A stretch of 64,000 bases of DNA, from contig JAFMYY010000008.1 in NCBI GenBank assembly GCA_017948555.1, forward strand, positions 158,896-222,895, given 5' to 3'. The DNA is from Cesiribacteraceae bacterium YIM B00369 (lineage in GTDB: Bacteria; Bacteroidota; Bacteroidia; Cytophagales; Cyclobacteriaceae). Under the pieces are notes generated by a model. The model did not search any database. It had not been told where the DNA came from and saw only the letters and a list, made by a program, of their open reading frames with translations. Below, piece by piece: positions 34,425-41,521 of the stretch (within the stretch, counting starts at the first letter, position 1; each line of letters opens with the position of its first letter). A program made the translations under genes and the position numbers.

Positions 34425-34994
34425 ATGAAAAACAAAAGGCGGTACATCACATTCATCGTAGGATTAGGTCTCTTCTTGCTTAGTTTTCTTTGGTTTGCGA
34501 CAAATCAGGCTATGTATTTTATTTGGATTATGGGCGGACTTATATTATCAGGAATCGCTTATCTATTTATTATTTCTAAAAAAGATTCCCTTAAAAATAA
34601 GCTCATTTTGACTACTGTTCTGATTAGTGCGATTTTTATAAACAAGATATCTGAGAGTCAATTAATAGATTTTTCTTTCTGGACATTTATTACCTTTAAT
34701 GAGGCCCATCTAGATAGAGCAAATCAAATTTTACGAGGCACGACGATGGAAATAATTATTAGCAAAACCCGTATTTATGATAAGAATGGTGAATTAAAGG
34801 AAAGTGATGTTAGTGAACTTAAAAATCTTCAAGGATTATTAGGTGTCAATATAATCGCTAAGACGGAAAGCTATATTTATTATGAACTTTATGGGTTCTT
34901 AGATAACAGGGTTGGGATAAAATATATCTTTGACGAGGCTAAAAAAGATAATAATGGACCATTAAGAAAAGTAAAAGGCAGCTGGTACCGCTGA
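34425..34994 (+). CDS. Hypothetical membrane protein
   Basis: 189 aa with three or four hydrophobic segments near the N-terminus (about residues 7-27 YITFIVGLGLFLLSFLWFAT, 30-50 MYFIWIMGGLILSGIAYLFI, 59-78). A soluble C-terminal part of about 100 residues follows (LDRANQILRGTTMEIIISKT ... VKGSWYR). No family recognised. Single-gene cassette: promoter in R2, partial R3 after its stop. Confidence 0.65.
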   Translation: MKNKRRYITFIVGLGLFLLSFLWFATNQAMYFIWIMGGLILSGIAYLFIISKKDSLKNKLILTTVLISAIFINKISESQLIDFSFWTFITFNEAHLDRANQILRGTTMEIIISKTRIYDKNGELKESDVSELKNLQGLLGVNIIAKTESYIYYELYGFLDNRVGIKYIFDEAKKDNNGPLRKVKGSWYR

Positions 34995-35139
34995 AAGGTG
35001 ATTTAACTATGTGCTTAGAAAAAGAATTAAACAGCAAGTAACTCAAGTAAATTGGAAATGCCGGTTGAGCCTCATTAAAAACTTCTGTAAGTTCGCTACT
35101 TTACTTTTTCCAAGAACTAAACTGCCACCAGCATCTGTA

Positions 35140-35207
35140 TTTGGCAAAACTGTTCTTTTTTTAATCTCAAAAACCCACCGTATTTCTGTAAAGGTGATTG
35201 TTTAGAT
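35140..35207 (+). repeat. R repeat, copy R3 (central part only)
   Basis: ATCTCAAAAACCCACCGTAT (35164-35183) and the following TTCTGTAAAGGTGATT match R1 closely (33560-33594). The 5' AATCGAGG block and the promoter part are not recognisable. The segment ends at the stop of the opposing gene at 35208. Confidence 0.65.
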
Positions 35208-35564
35208 TTACTTTATCTTAAAACCATTCTCTATTAAAACATCCTGATAAGCCTTATCAGCTTCAATTCTTATGATCCTTCCAGTTCTACAGTGAGGAGC
35301 AAAGCATCCTTCTGCTGTTCCATCATGGGTTATACTGAGGTGTGAAAATTCTATACCTAAAGTACTTTTCAGGTATTCCGAAACAAAAGCCTTTAGTTCT
35401 GCATCAGAGGTAGGTGGCTTGCCATCCCAAGGATCATTTAGAGCAGTTTCTTCATAATAAAAGTTTTCTTTGCTTCCTGTTAAACCATCATCCTTTTCAC
35501 AAGCAACAATAGCGAAAAAGATAAATATTAATGGTAGTATAAATTTTATATTTCCTATTTTCAT
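35208..35564 (-). CDS. Small lipoprotein, opposite orientation to the array
   Basis: 118 aa. Signal MKIGNIKFILPLIFIFFAIV, then lipobox IVAC with Cys22 and a following EKDD that should retain it in the envelope. The mature part holds a conserved-looking CFAPHCRTGRIIRIEAD with two cysteines. No family recognised. It is the only minus-strand gene in the left array, facing R3. The 35565-35730 interval before it holds no other gene. Confidence 0.65.
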   Translation of the reverse strand: MKIGNIKFILPLIFIFFAIVACEKDDGLTGSKENFYYEETALNDPWDGKPPTSDAELKAFVSEYLKSTLGIEFSHLSITHDGTAEGCFAPHCRTGRIIRIEADKAYQDVLIENGFKIK

Positions 35565-35731
35565 AATTAATATCCATGAAAGTTAAACTGTCTTAGCCCC
35601 TATAAGAGTGGAGAGTTTTTGAAACATTTATATTTATTTTAGGACACTGAAACAGCTACTTTGGTTGGATTAAATAAACTTTAGGTTTATAAAAATCAAT
35701 AGTCATTAATTTTATTAATGAAAACAGGGCA

Positions 35732-35975
35732 TAATCGAGGCACTATCTTAAAACACAAGTAAATAAATATGATTTTTCTAATTTTGGCTGCCATTTCGGT
35801 GAATTATTACCTGCTCTCAAATCTGCTACTGGCTATTTAGGTGTCGGTTTCCATTCTCTTTAAACCACCCAATAATTAGATGCTGGCAGAGCCTGCTACA
35901 CATAAAGCTTACTGGAGCATGAAAGCCTTGTCTGACGGGCGGTTTGGATTTAAGTAACAAAGATCATACTTTACC
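35732..35975 (+). repeat. R repeat, copy R4
   Basis: AATCGAGGCACTATCTTAAA at its start, TTCTAATTTTGGCTGC at 35778, TCTTTAAACCACCCAATA near 35857. The promoter segment GGTTTGGATTTAAG (35941) with TACTTTAC (35967-35974) is spaced exactly 20 nt from TTTG (35943-35946). Confidence 0.8.
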
Positions 35976-36063
35976 TAAAAAATCAACAATGACTTTATGA
36001 GATAAAAACGCAAGTTTGTTGCCTTTTTAAAGAAGTTGCCATCCATTAATCTAAGCAATCTGC

Positions 36064-36375
36064 ATGAGTATTGACAAATTCAAAATCCAGCTTGACAGCT
36101 CACTACAACAGCTTAAGAATTCAGGAGATAGATTCCTTGAACTGTTCAAACAGGGTTCATTGAGTGTCGAGGTTTACAAACCTGATAAGATCGACAATCA
36201 AAAACCTCACGATAAGGATGAAATTTACGTGATTATAAGCGGATATGGAGAGTTTCTCCTTGAAAAGGAACGAACTACTTTTTCACCTGGTGACATTTTA
36301 TTTGTACCAGCTAAAGCAGAACATCGCTTTGAAAACTTTACAGATAATTTTGCAACTTGGGTTCTGTTTTTTTGA
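36064..36375 (+). CDS. Cupin-domain protein
   Basis: 103 aa single-domain cupin. Motif 1 region PHDKDEIYVIISGYGEFLLE, motif 2 region FSPGDILFVPAKAEHRFENF. The metal-ligand His/Glu set (H47, E51, H88 approx.) is largely retained, so metal binding is plausible. Substrate unknown. First gene of a three-gene cassette driven by the R4 promoter. Confidence 0.8.
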   Translation: MSIDKFKIQLDSSLQQLKNSGDRFLELFKQGSLSVEVYKPDKIDNQKPHDKDEIYVIISGYGEFLLEKERTTFSPGDILFVPAKAEHRFENFTDNFATWVLFF

Positions 36376-36383
36376 GCTAAAAA

Positions 36384-36740
36384 ATGGAGAATAGCATCAA
36401 CATGAAATACAACTTTGACAATAAGACTTTCATACTGATCGATAATTCGAATAACGGAACCGTTTCAAATGAAGCGGTTTTCCGCTATAAGCAGATTGAC
36501 AATTTAGTGACCGCAGATTATTCTGGCGGGACTATCAAACATGGGAGAATAATAGCAAAACTCGTAGATGACCATTTAGAGATGCTTTACCACTGCCTGA
36601 CAACTGATGATGTTCTTAAGGCTGGTTCTGCAATTGCCCAAATCACCTTGTCGGAGAGCAATAAGATGAAATTGCAGCTAAATTGGAGATGGTTGACAGG
36701 TGATCTGTCATCTGGTACTTCTGAATACATAGAAATCTAA
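36384..36740 (+). CDS. Paralog of the 33788 small protein
   Basis: 118 aa; a start at Met7 (36402, MKYNFDNKTF) fits the family better. It aligns along its length with the 33788 protein: KTF..I.NS.NGT.S.E.VF.Y, then VTADYSGGTIKHGRIIAKLV and WRWLTGDLSSGTSEYIEI. Biochemical function unknown. Eight bp after the cupin gene and 1 bp before the DinB gene, so the three are co-translated. Confidence 0.75.
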   Translation: MENSINMKYNFDNKTFILIDNSNNGTVSNEAVFRYKQIDNLVTADYSGGTIKHGRIIAKLVDDHLEMLYHCLTTDDVLKAGSAIAQITLSESNKMKLQLNWRWLTGDLSSGTSEYIEI

Positions 36741-36741
36741 A

Positions 36742-37188
36742 ATGGAGATAATCAACTACTTAAAAAGGACTCAAAGCCAAACCTTGGCCTATTTTGACCT
36801 TGATCCCTCTGTTCATCATTTGACACATCAAGAAGGAAAGTGGAACATCAGGCAAATCCTTTGTCATCTGGCAGATGCTGAATCACTTCTTTATGACCGA
36901 ATAAGGCGAGTGATTTCTGAGCCTAGGCAAGTAATATGGGCATTTGATCAGGATCTATGGGCAAAGCATCTTGATTACCAAACTTTTCCTTTGATTATCA
37001 GCAAGCAGATCTTTAACTCCGTTCGAGAGGGAATTATTTATCTGGCTGAGAAGCATTATGAATCCTCGGGCGGCAAAGAATTTATTCATAGCGAGACAGG
37101 ATTGAGAACCTTGAAAGACGAGTTTAACAAAGTAGCCTGGCATTGTGAGAATCATTTGAAACAAATCGAACAAGCACTTAAGAAGTAA
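36742..37188 (+). CDS. DinB-family protein
   Basis: 148 aa four-helix-bundle protein. The typical HQEGKWNIRQILCHLADAES region (His39, His/Asp nearby) and C-terminal NKVAWHCENHLKQIEQAL supply the three metal-ligand histidines of the DinB/YfiT fold. Usually metal-dependent thiol S-transferases or unknown enzymes. Last gene of the cassette; R5 begins 11 bp after the stop. Confidence 0.85.
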   Translation: MEIINYLKRTQSQTLAYFDLDPSVHHLTHQEGKWNIRQILCHLADAESLLYDRIRRVISEPRQVIWAFDQDLWAKHLDYQTFPLIISKQIFNSVREGIIYLAEKHYESSGGKEFIHSETGLRTLKDEFNKVAWHCENHLKQIEQALKK

Positions 37189-37198
37189 AACGGGTGGC

Positions 37199-37402
37199 AA
37201 TCGAGGTACTGTCTCGAGAATGCAGGTAAGAAAATATAATTTTTCTAATTATTGGCTGCGGTTTAGGTAGATTATTACCTGCTTTTATATGCGCTGCCCG
37301 TTTTATATAGTAACCAGTTCCAATCTCATAAATCCACCCAATTTTGGAGTAGTGGTTTTTCTATCAAAATGATTAATTTGATTTTTGGTAATTACCTTGG
37401 AA
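37199..37402 (+). repeat. R repeat, copy R5
   Basis: AATCGAGGTACTGTCTCGAG at its start; ATTATTGGCTGCGGTTTAGG at 37250; hairpin CCACCCAATTTTGGAGTAGT plus GGTTTTT at 37334-37360. The promoter part is weak here (TTTG at 37377, no clear TAnnTTTG at the right distance). Confidence 0.8.
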
Positions 37403-37421
37403 GAATTTAGCAACAAACACA

Positions 37422-38384
37422 ATGGAATTTGAAAATCATAGACTTTCATTAGAAAACATAAAAGCTTCAGTAGACCTTATAGATGAAGTTTTTTTGAATA
37501 CACCACAATATGTAAATGCGGGTCTTAGTGAAATGTTCGACTTAAGGCTAACTGCCAAAATAGAGACAATAAATCCTGTGAGATGCTTTAAAGGAAGGGG
37601 TTCTGAAGTTTTAGTCTCAAAATCAAAGGGATATGATCATTTAATTTGTGCCAGTGCTGGTAATTTTGGACAGGCAATGGCATTTTCCGGCAGAAAAAGA
37701 GGAATTAAAATTACTGTTCATGCCAGCACATCAGTCAACCCATTCAAAATGGAAATGATGCGGTTATTGGGAGCGGATGTAGAATTATCCGGCAAAGATT
37801 TCGACACAGCCAAATCGGCAGCAAAAGAGCATGCTAAAGCAGTAAATGCAAGATTTGTTGAAGATACTATGGATATTGAAACTGTAGAAGGTGCCGGTAC
37901 TATTGGCCTGGAATTATTAAATCTCCCGTATGAAATCGATGTATTATTAATTGCTTTAGGTGATGGTGCTATGTATACCGGAATTTCCAGGGTAATGAAA
38001 GCCTACAGCCCAAATACAGAAGTAGTAGCAGTACAGTCGGAGGGAGCTCCCGCACTTATTGAGTCCATCAGGAGTAATCAGTATGTAAGCTACGATACTT
38101 CAAACACGATTGCAGATGGTATTGCCGTAAGGCTTCCTATGAAACAGTCTATTGAAGATTTAAAACTCCTTGTTGATGATACCATTTTAGTTAAAGATGA
38201 ATCAATAAAAATTGGAATGAGGTTGATTCATCAGCATTTAGGCATAGTTTCAGAACCCTCTGCAGCTGTTGGAGTGGCTGCCTTAATTGAAAACGGGAAA
38301 AGGTATAAAGGAAAAAATGTAGCACTCATTATTTGTGGAAGTAATACTACGCCACAAATGTTTGGAGATTTAATTAAAGGGTAA
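37422..38384 (+). CDS. PLP-dependent fold-type II enzyme (threonine dehydratase-like)
   Basis: 320 aa. Schiff-base lysine K57 in VRCFKGRGSEVL, cofactor-phosphate loop in ICASAGNFGQAMAF, and C-terminal ALIICGSNTTPQMF. The order and spacing match serine/threonine dehydratases and related lyases. Substrate cannot be fixed. Single-gene cassette between R5 and R6. A 9-bp hairpin GCATAACCA/TGGTTATGC follows its stop (38391-38420), a possible own terminator. Confidence 0.87.
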   Translation: MEFENHRLSLENIKASVDLIDEVFLNTPQYVNAGLSEMFDLRLTAKIETINPVRCFKGRGSEVLVSKSKGYDHLICASAGNFGQAMAFSGRKRGIKITVHASTSVNPFKMEMMRLLGADVELSGKDFDTAKSAAKEHAKAVNARFVEDTMDIETVEGAGTIGLELLNLPYEIDVLLIALGDGAMYTGISRVMKAYSPNTEVVAVQSEGAPALIESIRSNQYVSYDTSNTIADGIAVRLPMKQSIEDLKLLVDDTILVKDESIKIGMRLIHQHLGIVSEPSAAVGVAALIENGKRYKGKNVALIICGSNTTPQMFGDLIKG

Positions 38385-38499
38385 TAATTAGCATAACCAA
38401 AAAAGGTACCGTGGTTATGCTCCTGAAGTAGATTGTTAAGCTCTTTTCCCCTACCTTAATACATTCCGCGGATAAATACTAAGGTTCAAATTCACCTGC

Positions 38500-38710
38500 T
38501 TATGAATGGACCGTTCATTTTTAAATTCTCTTAAAACCACCGTTTCCTGAAGCGGTGGTTTTTCATTCTCAAAAACTGCAGGTTTTTTTAAAACGGAAAA
38601 AAGGTCTTTTTTCCATAAGGCGAATATTCCATTTTTTGAGAATTGTAGGTAATATTACATTCCCTCATTAATGGTAGTTTAGATTTGATTTGCAGATGGG
38701 GTATGTTTAA
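38500..38710 (+). repeat. R repeat, copy R6
   Basis: Hairpin AACCACCG (38535-38542) with CGGTGGTT (38553-38560) followed by T5, then CATTCTCAAAAACTGCAGG as in R0. Promoter TTTA (38678-38681)-N20-TATGTTTA (38702-38709). The AATCGAGG block is missing. Confidence 0.8.
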
Positions 38711-38802
38711 AAGTGTTATTTCCCCTCTATTATCGATGGGATGTATTACCTGGAACTAAAGAAATAGGTATAAGTGTCACTTATATAAGTTAGAGATAAT
38801 TT

Positions 38803-39636
38803 ATGAAAGAAATACCGATTGATACGAGAAGACTTTTCAAACCTTTACAAAATAAGCTAATTGAATTGTTGAAATCATTAAATGAAGATGATTGGAATAG
38901 ACAAACAGTAGCCAAACAATGGAAAGTGAAAGATGTGGTAAGCCATATGTTGGACACGCAACTTCGTGTGCTTTCTATTCAACGCGATGGTTATTACGGA
39001 GAACAGCCACCAAAAATTAACGAATATGTTGATTTGGTTAAATGGCTTAATCAACTAAATAGCGAATGGGTTAGCGCAACAAAAAGACTAAGTCCACAAA
39101 CTCTAATCTTATTACTCGAATCCATAGGGGATTTGGTGTCGGAATATTACGTTTCACTGAATCCTTGGGATGAAGCAGTATTTTCAGTTGCCTGGGCTGG
39201 AGAATCAACTAGTTATAATTGGATGCATGTAGCCCGAGATTATACCGAATATTGGCATCATCAGCAACAAGTCAGAGATGCGGTCAATAAACAAGGCATA
39301 ATGTCGAGAGAATTTTTTTACCCTGCAATGAATACCTTCTTTCAGGCTTTACCACATACGTTCCGAGACATAGCAGCTGAAAAAGGTACAGTTATTGAAG
39401 CTCGGGTAACTTCCGAAGCTGGTGGAACTTGGTACTTAATTAAAAATGCTGAAGGATGGAAACTTGAGTTAGGAGCTAAATCAAACCCTTTAGCTATTGT
39501 CAGTATTCCGATTGAAATTTCTTGGATTTTATTTTCAAAGAGCATTCGACCACACGAAATAATTGATAAGGTAGAGATTAAAGGAGACGAATATTTAGCA
39601 AAAAAGATATTAGAAATGGTATCAGTAATAGCATAA
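38803..39636 (+). CDS. Maleylpyruvate-isomerase/DinB_2-type protein
   Basis: 277 aa. N-terminal four-helix domain with WKVKDVVSHMLDTQLRVLSI and a second His cluster MHVARDYTEYWHHQQQVRDA, as in MDMPI_N/DinB-like metal-binding proteins. The C-terminal 90 residues form a separate domain. A mycothiol- or other thiol-dependent isomerase/transferase role is the family theme, not demonstrated. Last gene of the left array before the IS1182 insertion. Confidence 0.75.
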   Translation: MKEIPIDTRRLFKPLQNKLIELLKSLNEDDWNRQTVAKQWKVKDVVSHMLDTQLRVLSIQRDGYYGEQPPKINEYVDLVKWLNQLNSEWVSATKRLSPQTLILLLESIGDLVSEYYVSLNPWDEAVFSVAWAGESTSYNWMHVARDYTEYWHHQQQVRDAVNKQGIMSREFFYPAMNTFFQALPHTFRDIAAEKGTVIEARVTSEAGGTWYLIKNAEGWKLELGAKSNPLAIVSIPIEISWILFSKSIRPHEIIDKVEIKGDEYLAKKILEMVSVIA

Positions 39637-39744
39637 AAACTATCTCTAATTGAGTAGACGGCAGATGATCTTGTAGGCCCACCGGTGCATCTCACACACC
39701 ACTTGCCGCACGATTCCGCACCAGGCGGATCACATTTTCATTTA

Positions 39745-39766
39745 ATTCGTTTTCTCAAAAAACCAC
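39745..39766 (+). repeat. R repeat, copy R7, left piece
   Basis: ATTCGTTTTCTCAAAAAACC then AC: corresponds to the block just before the central hairpin of other copies. It continues beyond the IS at 41274 (ACCCTATTTTGAAGCGGTGG). Confidence 0.7.
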
Positions 39767-41273
39767 GGTGGCTGTTGCACAATCCAATAATATGGATAGC
39801 CGTTAACTAAATAGGCTAAATCTTTGACGGCATGCAGGGCAGGAAAATTTTTGAGGATGAGAAGAAGCTATTCTTTTCGTTCCCGGCACATGTACCGGAA
39901 CATAACTTTTACCGGCGGCTCAAACAGCAACTTGATCTGAACTTTCTTTATGAGGAGACGGAGGAATACTACGGCCGTTGCGGCCAGCAGTCAATTGACC
40001 CCGTGGTGTTCTTTAAGCTATGTCTGGTGGGTTATCTGGAGAATATCACTTCTGACAGGAAGCTCATTGAGCGCTGTAGCCTCCGGCTGGATCTGCTTTA
40101 CTTTCCGGGGTATCACCTCGATGAGCCACTACCATGGCACTCCACCCTTTCCCGTACCCGCCAGCTCCTGCCTGAGGCTTTATTTGAACTCTTGTTTGAT
40201 CGTGTTTTCAGCCTATGTGTGGAGAAAGGAATGGTTTCAGGTGATGCTCAGGCTATAGACTCTGCTCCTGTGAAAGCGAATGCTTCCATGGATAGTCTGA
40301 AACTGAAGCAAGCTGCAGAATCTGGCAGTATGCCGTTGGCAAATAATGAGAATGATCCTGCGGGAAAGGAAGGTAAAAGCGGGCAGTACATCACAGCTCC
40401 GGATCATCAGTTACGAAAGCTGGAAAAGCGCCAGGAAAATCTTAAGGAATCACCCGGATCCTTAGGAGGCCATCATGAGAAAGCACAACTGCTAAGCAAC
40501 AAGACCCATTACAGTCCGACCGATCCGGATGCGCGAATTTCTGTAAAGCCGGGTAAGGTAAGAAGGCTCAATTATCATTGTAGCATGGCTGTGGATACGG
40601 CCAAAGGGGTTATAAGCCATATTCAGGCAGATTTTGCAGACAGCAGAGACAGCCAGAATTTGCCTGCTATCACCCTTAAGCTGCAACGGCGCTTAACTGA
40701 CAATGAATTGCACATGCAGGACCTGTTGGCCGATGGAGGCTTTTCCAATGGAAGCAACTACGCCTTTTTAGAGCAGCGAAAGGTTACCGGATGGATTCCC
40801 ATGTTCGGCAAGTATAAGACGGAGATAGAAGGCTTTCCTTATGATCCGGAAAAAGACCAGTTCACTTGCGCTGCAGGAAAAGTGTTACCCTTTAAAACCT
40901 ACGATACCAATGCGGATGGAGGCTTGCTGAAAGTTTACCGGGCTGACTACCAGGACTGCAAGATTTTCGGAAGCCTTGTAAATTACTACGGGATGAGTAA
41001 AGTAAGGGTACGGGGCAAAGCAGGCGCACATAAGGTAATGCTGATGGCAGCCATTGCTTTTAACCTACGGAAACACATGAATTTTGAGCCAGTAAAGGTG
41101 AAAAGTATGGCCATAGCACTGAAAAGAGAGCTGGCACAGACTTTTAAAGACCTTTTTTTATTCCTGATACTCCTTTTTCCTAATGAAAATACTGAAAGTC
41201 AGGTTCCGACTTACTTAACCTGATGAAAGATTATGAAAAGTAACGTTAGAAGAAGGGTTGTGCAACAGCCACC
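39767..41273 (+). mobile_element. IS1182-family insertion sequence
   Basis: 1507 bp with perfect 16-bp terminal inverted repeats GGTGGCTGTTGCACAA (39767-39782) and TTGTGCAACAGCCACC (41258-41273). Contains one intact transposase. Flanks AAACCAC and ACCCTATT rebuild the uninterrupted R sequence if a 2-bp AC duplication is allowed; the duplication length is therefore uncertain. Confidence 0.88.
39832..41223 (+). CDS. IS1182-family transposase
   Basis: 463 aa, full length. N-terminal YRRLKQQLDLNFLYEETEEY with the YGRCGQQSIDPVVFFKLCLV block. DDE catalytic residues are expected in GDAQAIDSAPVKANASMD (first Asp), DLLADGGFSNGSNYAFLE (second Asp) and the C-terminal region with GKAGAHKVMLMAAIAFNLRK. 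No frameshift or stop, so it may be active. It catalyses transposition of the surrounding element. Confidence 0.92.
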   Translation: MQGRKIFEDEKKLFFSFPAHVPEHNFYRRLKQQLDLNFLYEETEEYYGRCGQQSIDPVVFFKLCLVGYLENITSDRKLIERCSLRLDLLYFPGYHLDEPLPWHSTLSRTRQLLPEALFELLFDRVFSLCVEKGMVSGDAQAIDSAPVKANASMDSLKLKQAAESGSMPLANNENDPAGKEGKSGQYITAPDHQLRKLEKRQENLKESPGSLGGHHEKAQLLSNKTHYSPTDPDARISVKPGKVRRLNYHCSMAVDTAKGVISHIQADFADSRDSQNLPAITLKLQRRLTDNELHMQDLLADGGFSNGSNYAFLEQRKVTGWIPMFGKYKTEIEGFPYDPEKDQFTCAAGKVLPFKTYDTNADGGLLKVYRADYQDCKIFGSLVNYYGMSKVRVRGKAGAHKVMLMAAIAFNLRKHMNFEPVKVKSMAIALKRELAQTFKDLFLFLILLFPNENTESQVPTYLT

Positions 41274-41400
41274 ACCCTATTTTGAAGCGGTGGCTTTTCA
41301 TTCTCAAAATCCGCAGAATTATGTAGTCTTTTTATTCCAGAGTTAAATTTCGTATTTAATGCTGAAAAATTTGACTTGATTAATTATGGTGTCATTTTTT
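41274..41400 (+). repeat. R repeat, copy R7/R8, right piece
   Basis: ACCCTATTTTGAAGCGGTGG then CTTTTCATTCTCAAAATCCG. The segment TTTAATGCTGAAAAATTTGA at 41354 resembles TTTAGTGCTATAAAATTTGA at 32180, giving an imperfect direct repeat at both ends of the left array. Confidence 0.65.
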
Positions 41401-41521
41401 GGACAGTAACATCTCGCTCTTATTTAACTCAAACATTCAGATTGTGTCATGACAACGTCAATCAAAACTAAAAATCAGTAGTGCTGTATTAGACTGTATT
41501 ATAAACTATTAACAGGTATTT

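Noticed and set aside
32641..41400. Interpretation of R as canonical integron attC sites
   Set aside because: No RYYYAAC/GTTRRRY boxes at the ends of R, length of about 250-300 bp, and the only tyrosine recombinase in the window is of the Bacteroidota element type, not IntI.
32641..41400. Interpretation of the evenly spaced repeats as a CRISPR array
   Set aside because: Units are far too long and diverged, spacers are whole genes, and no cas gene is present.
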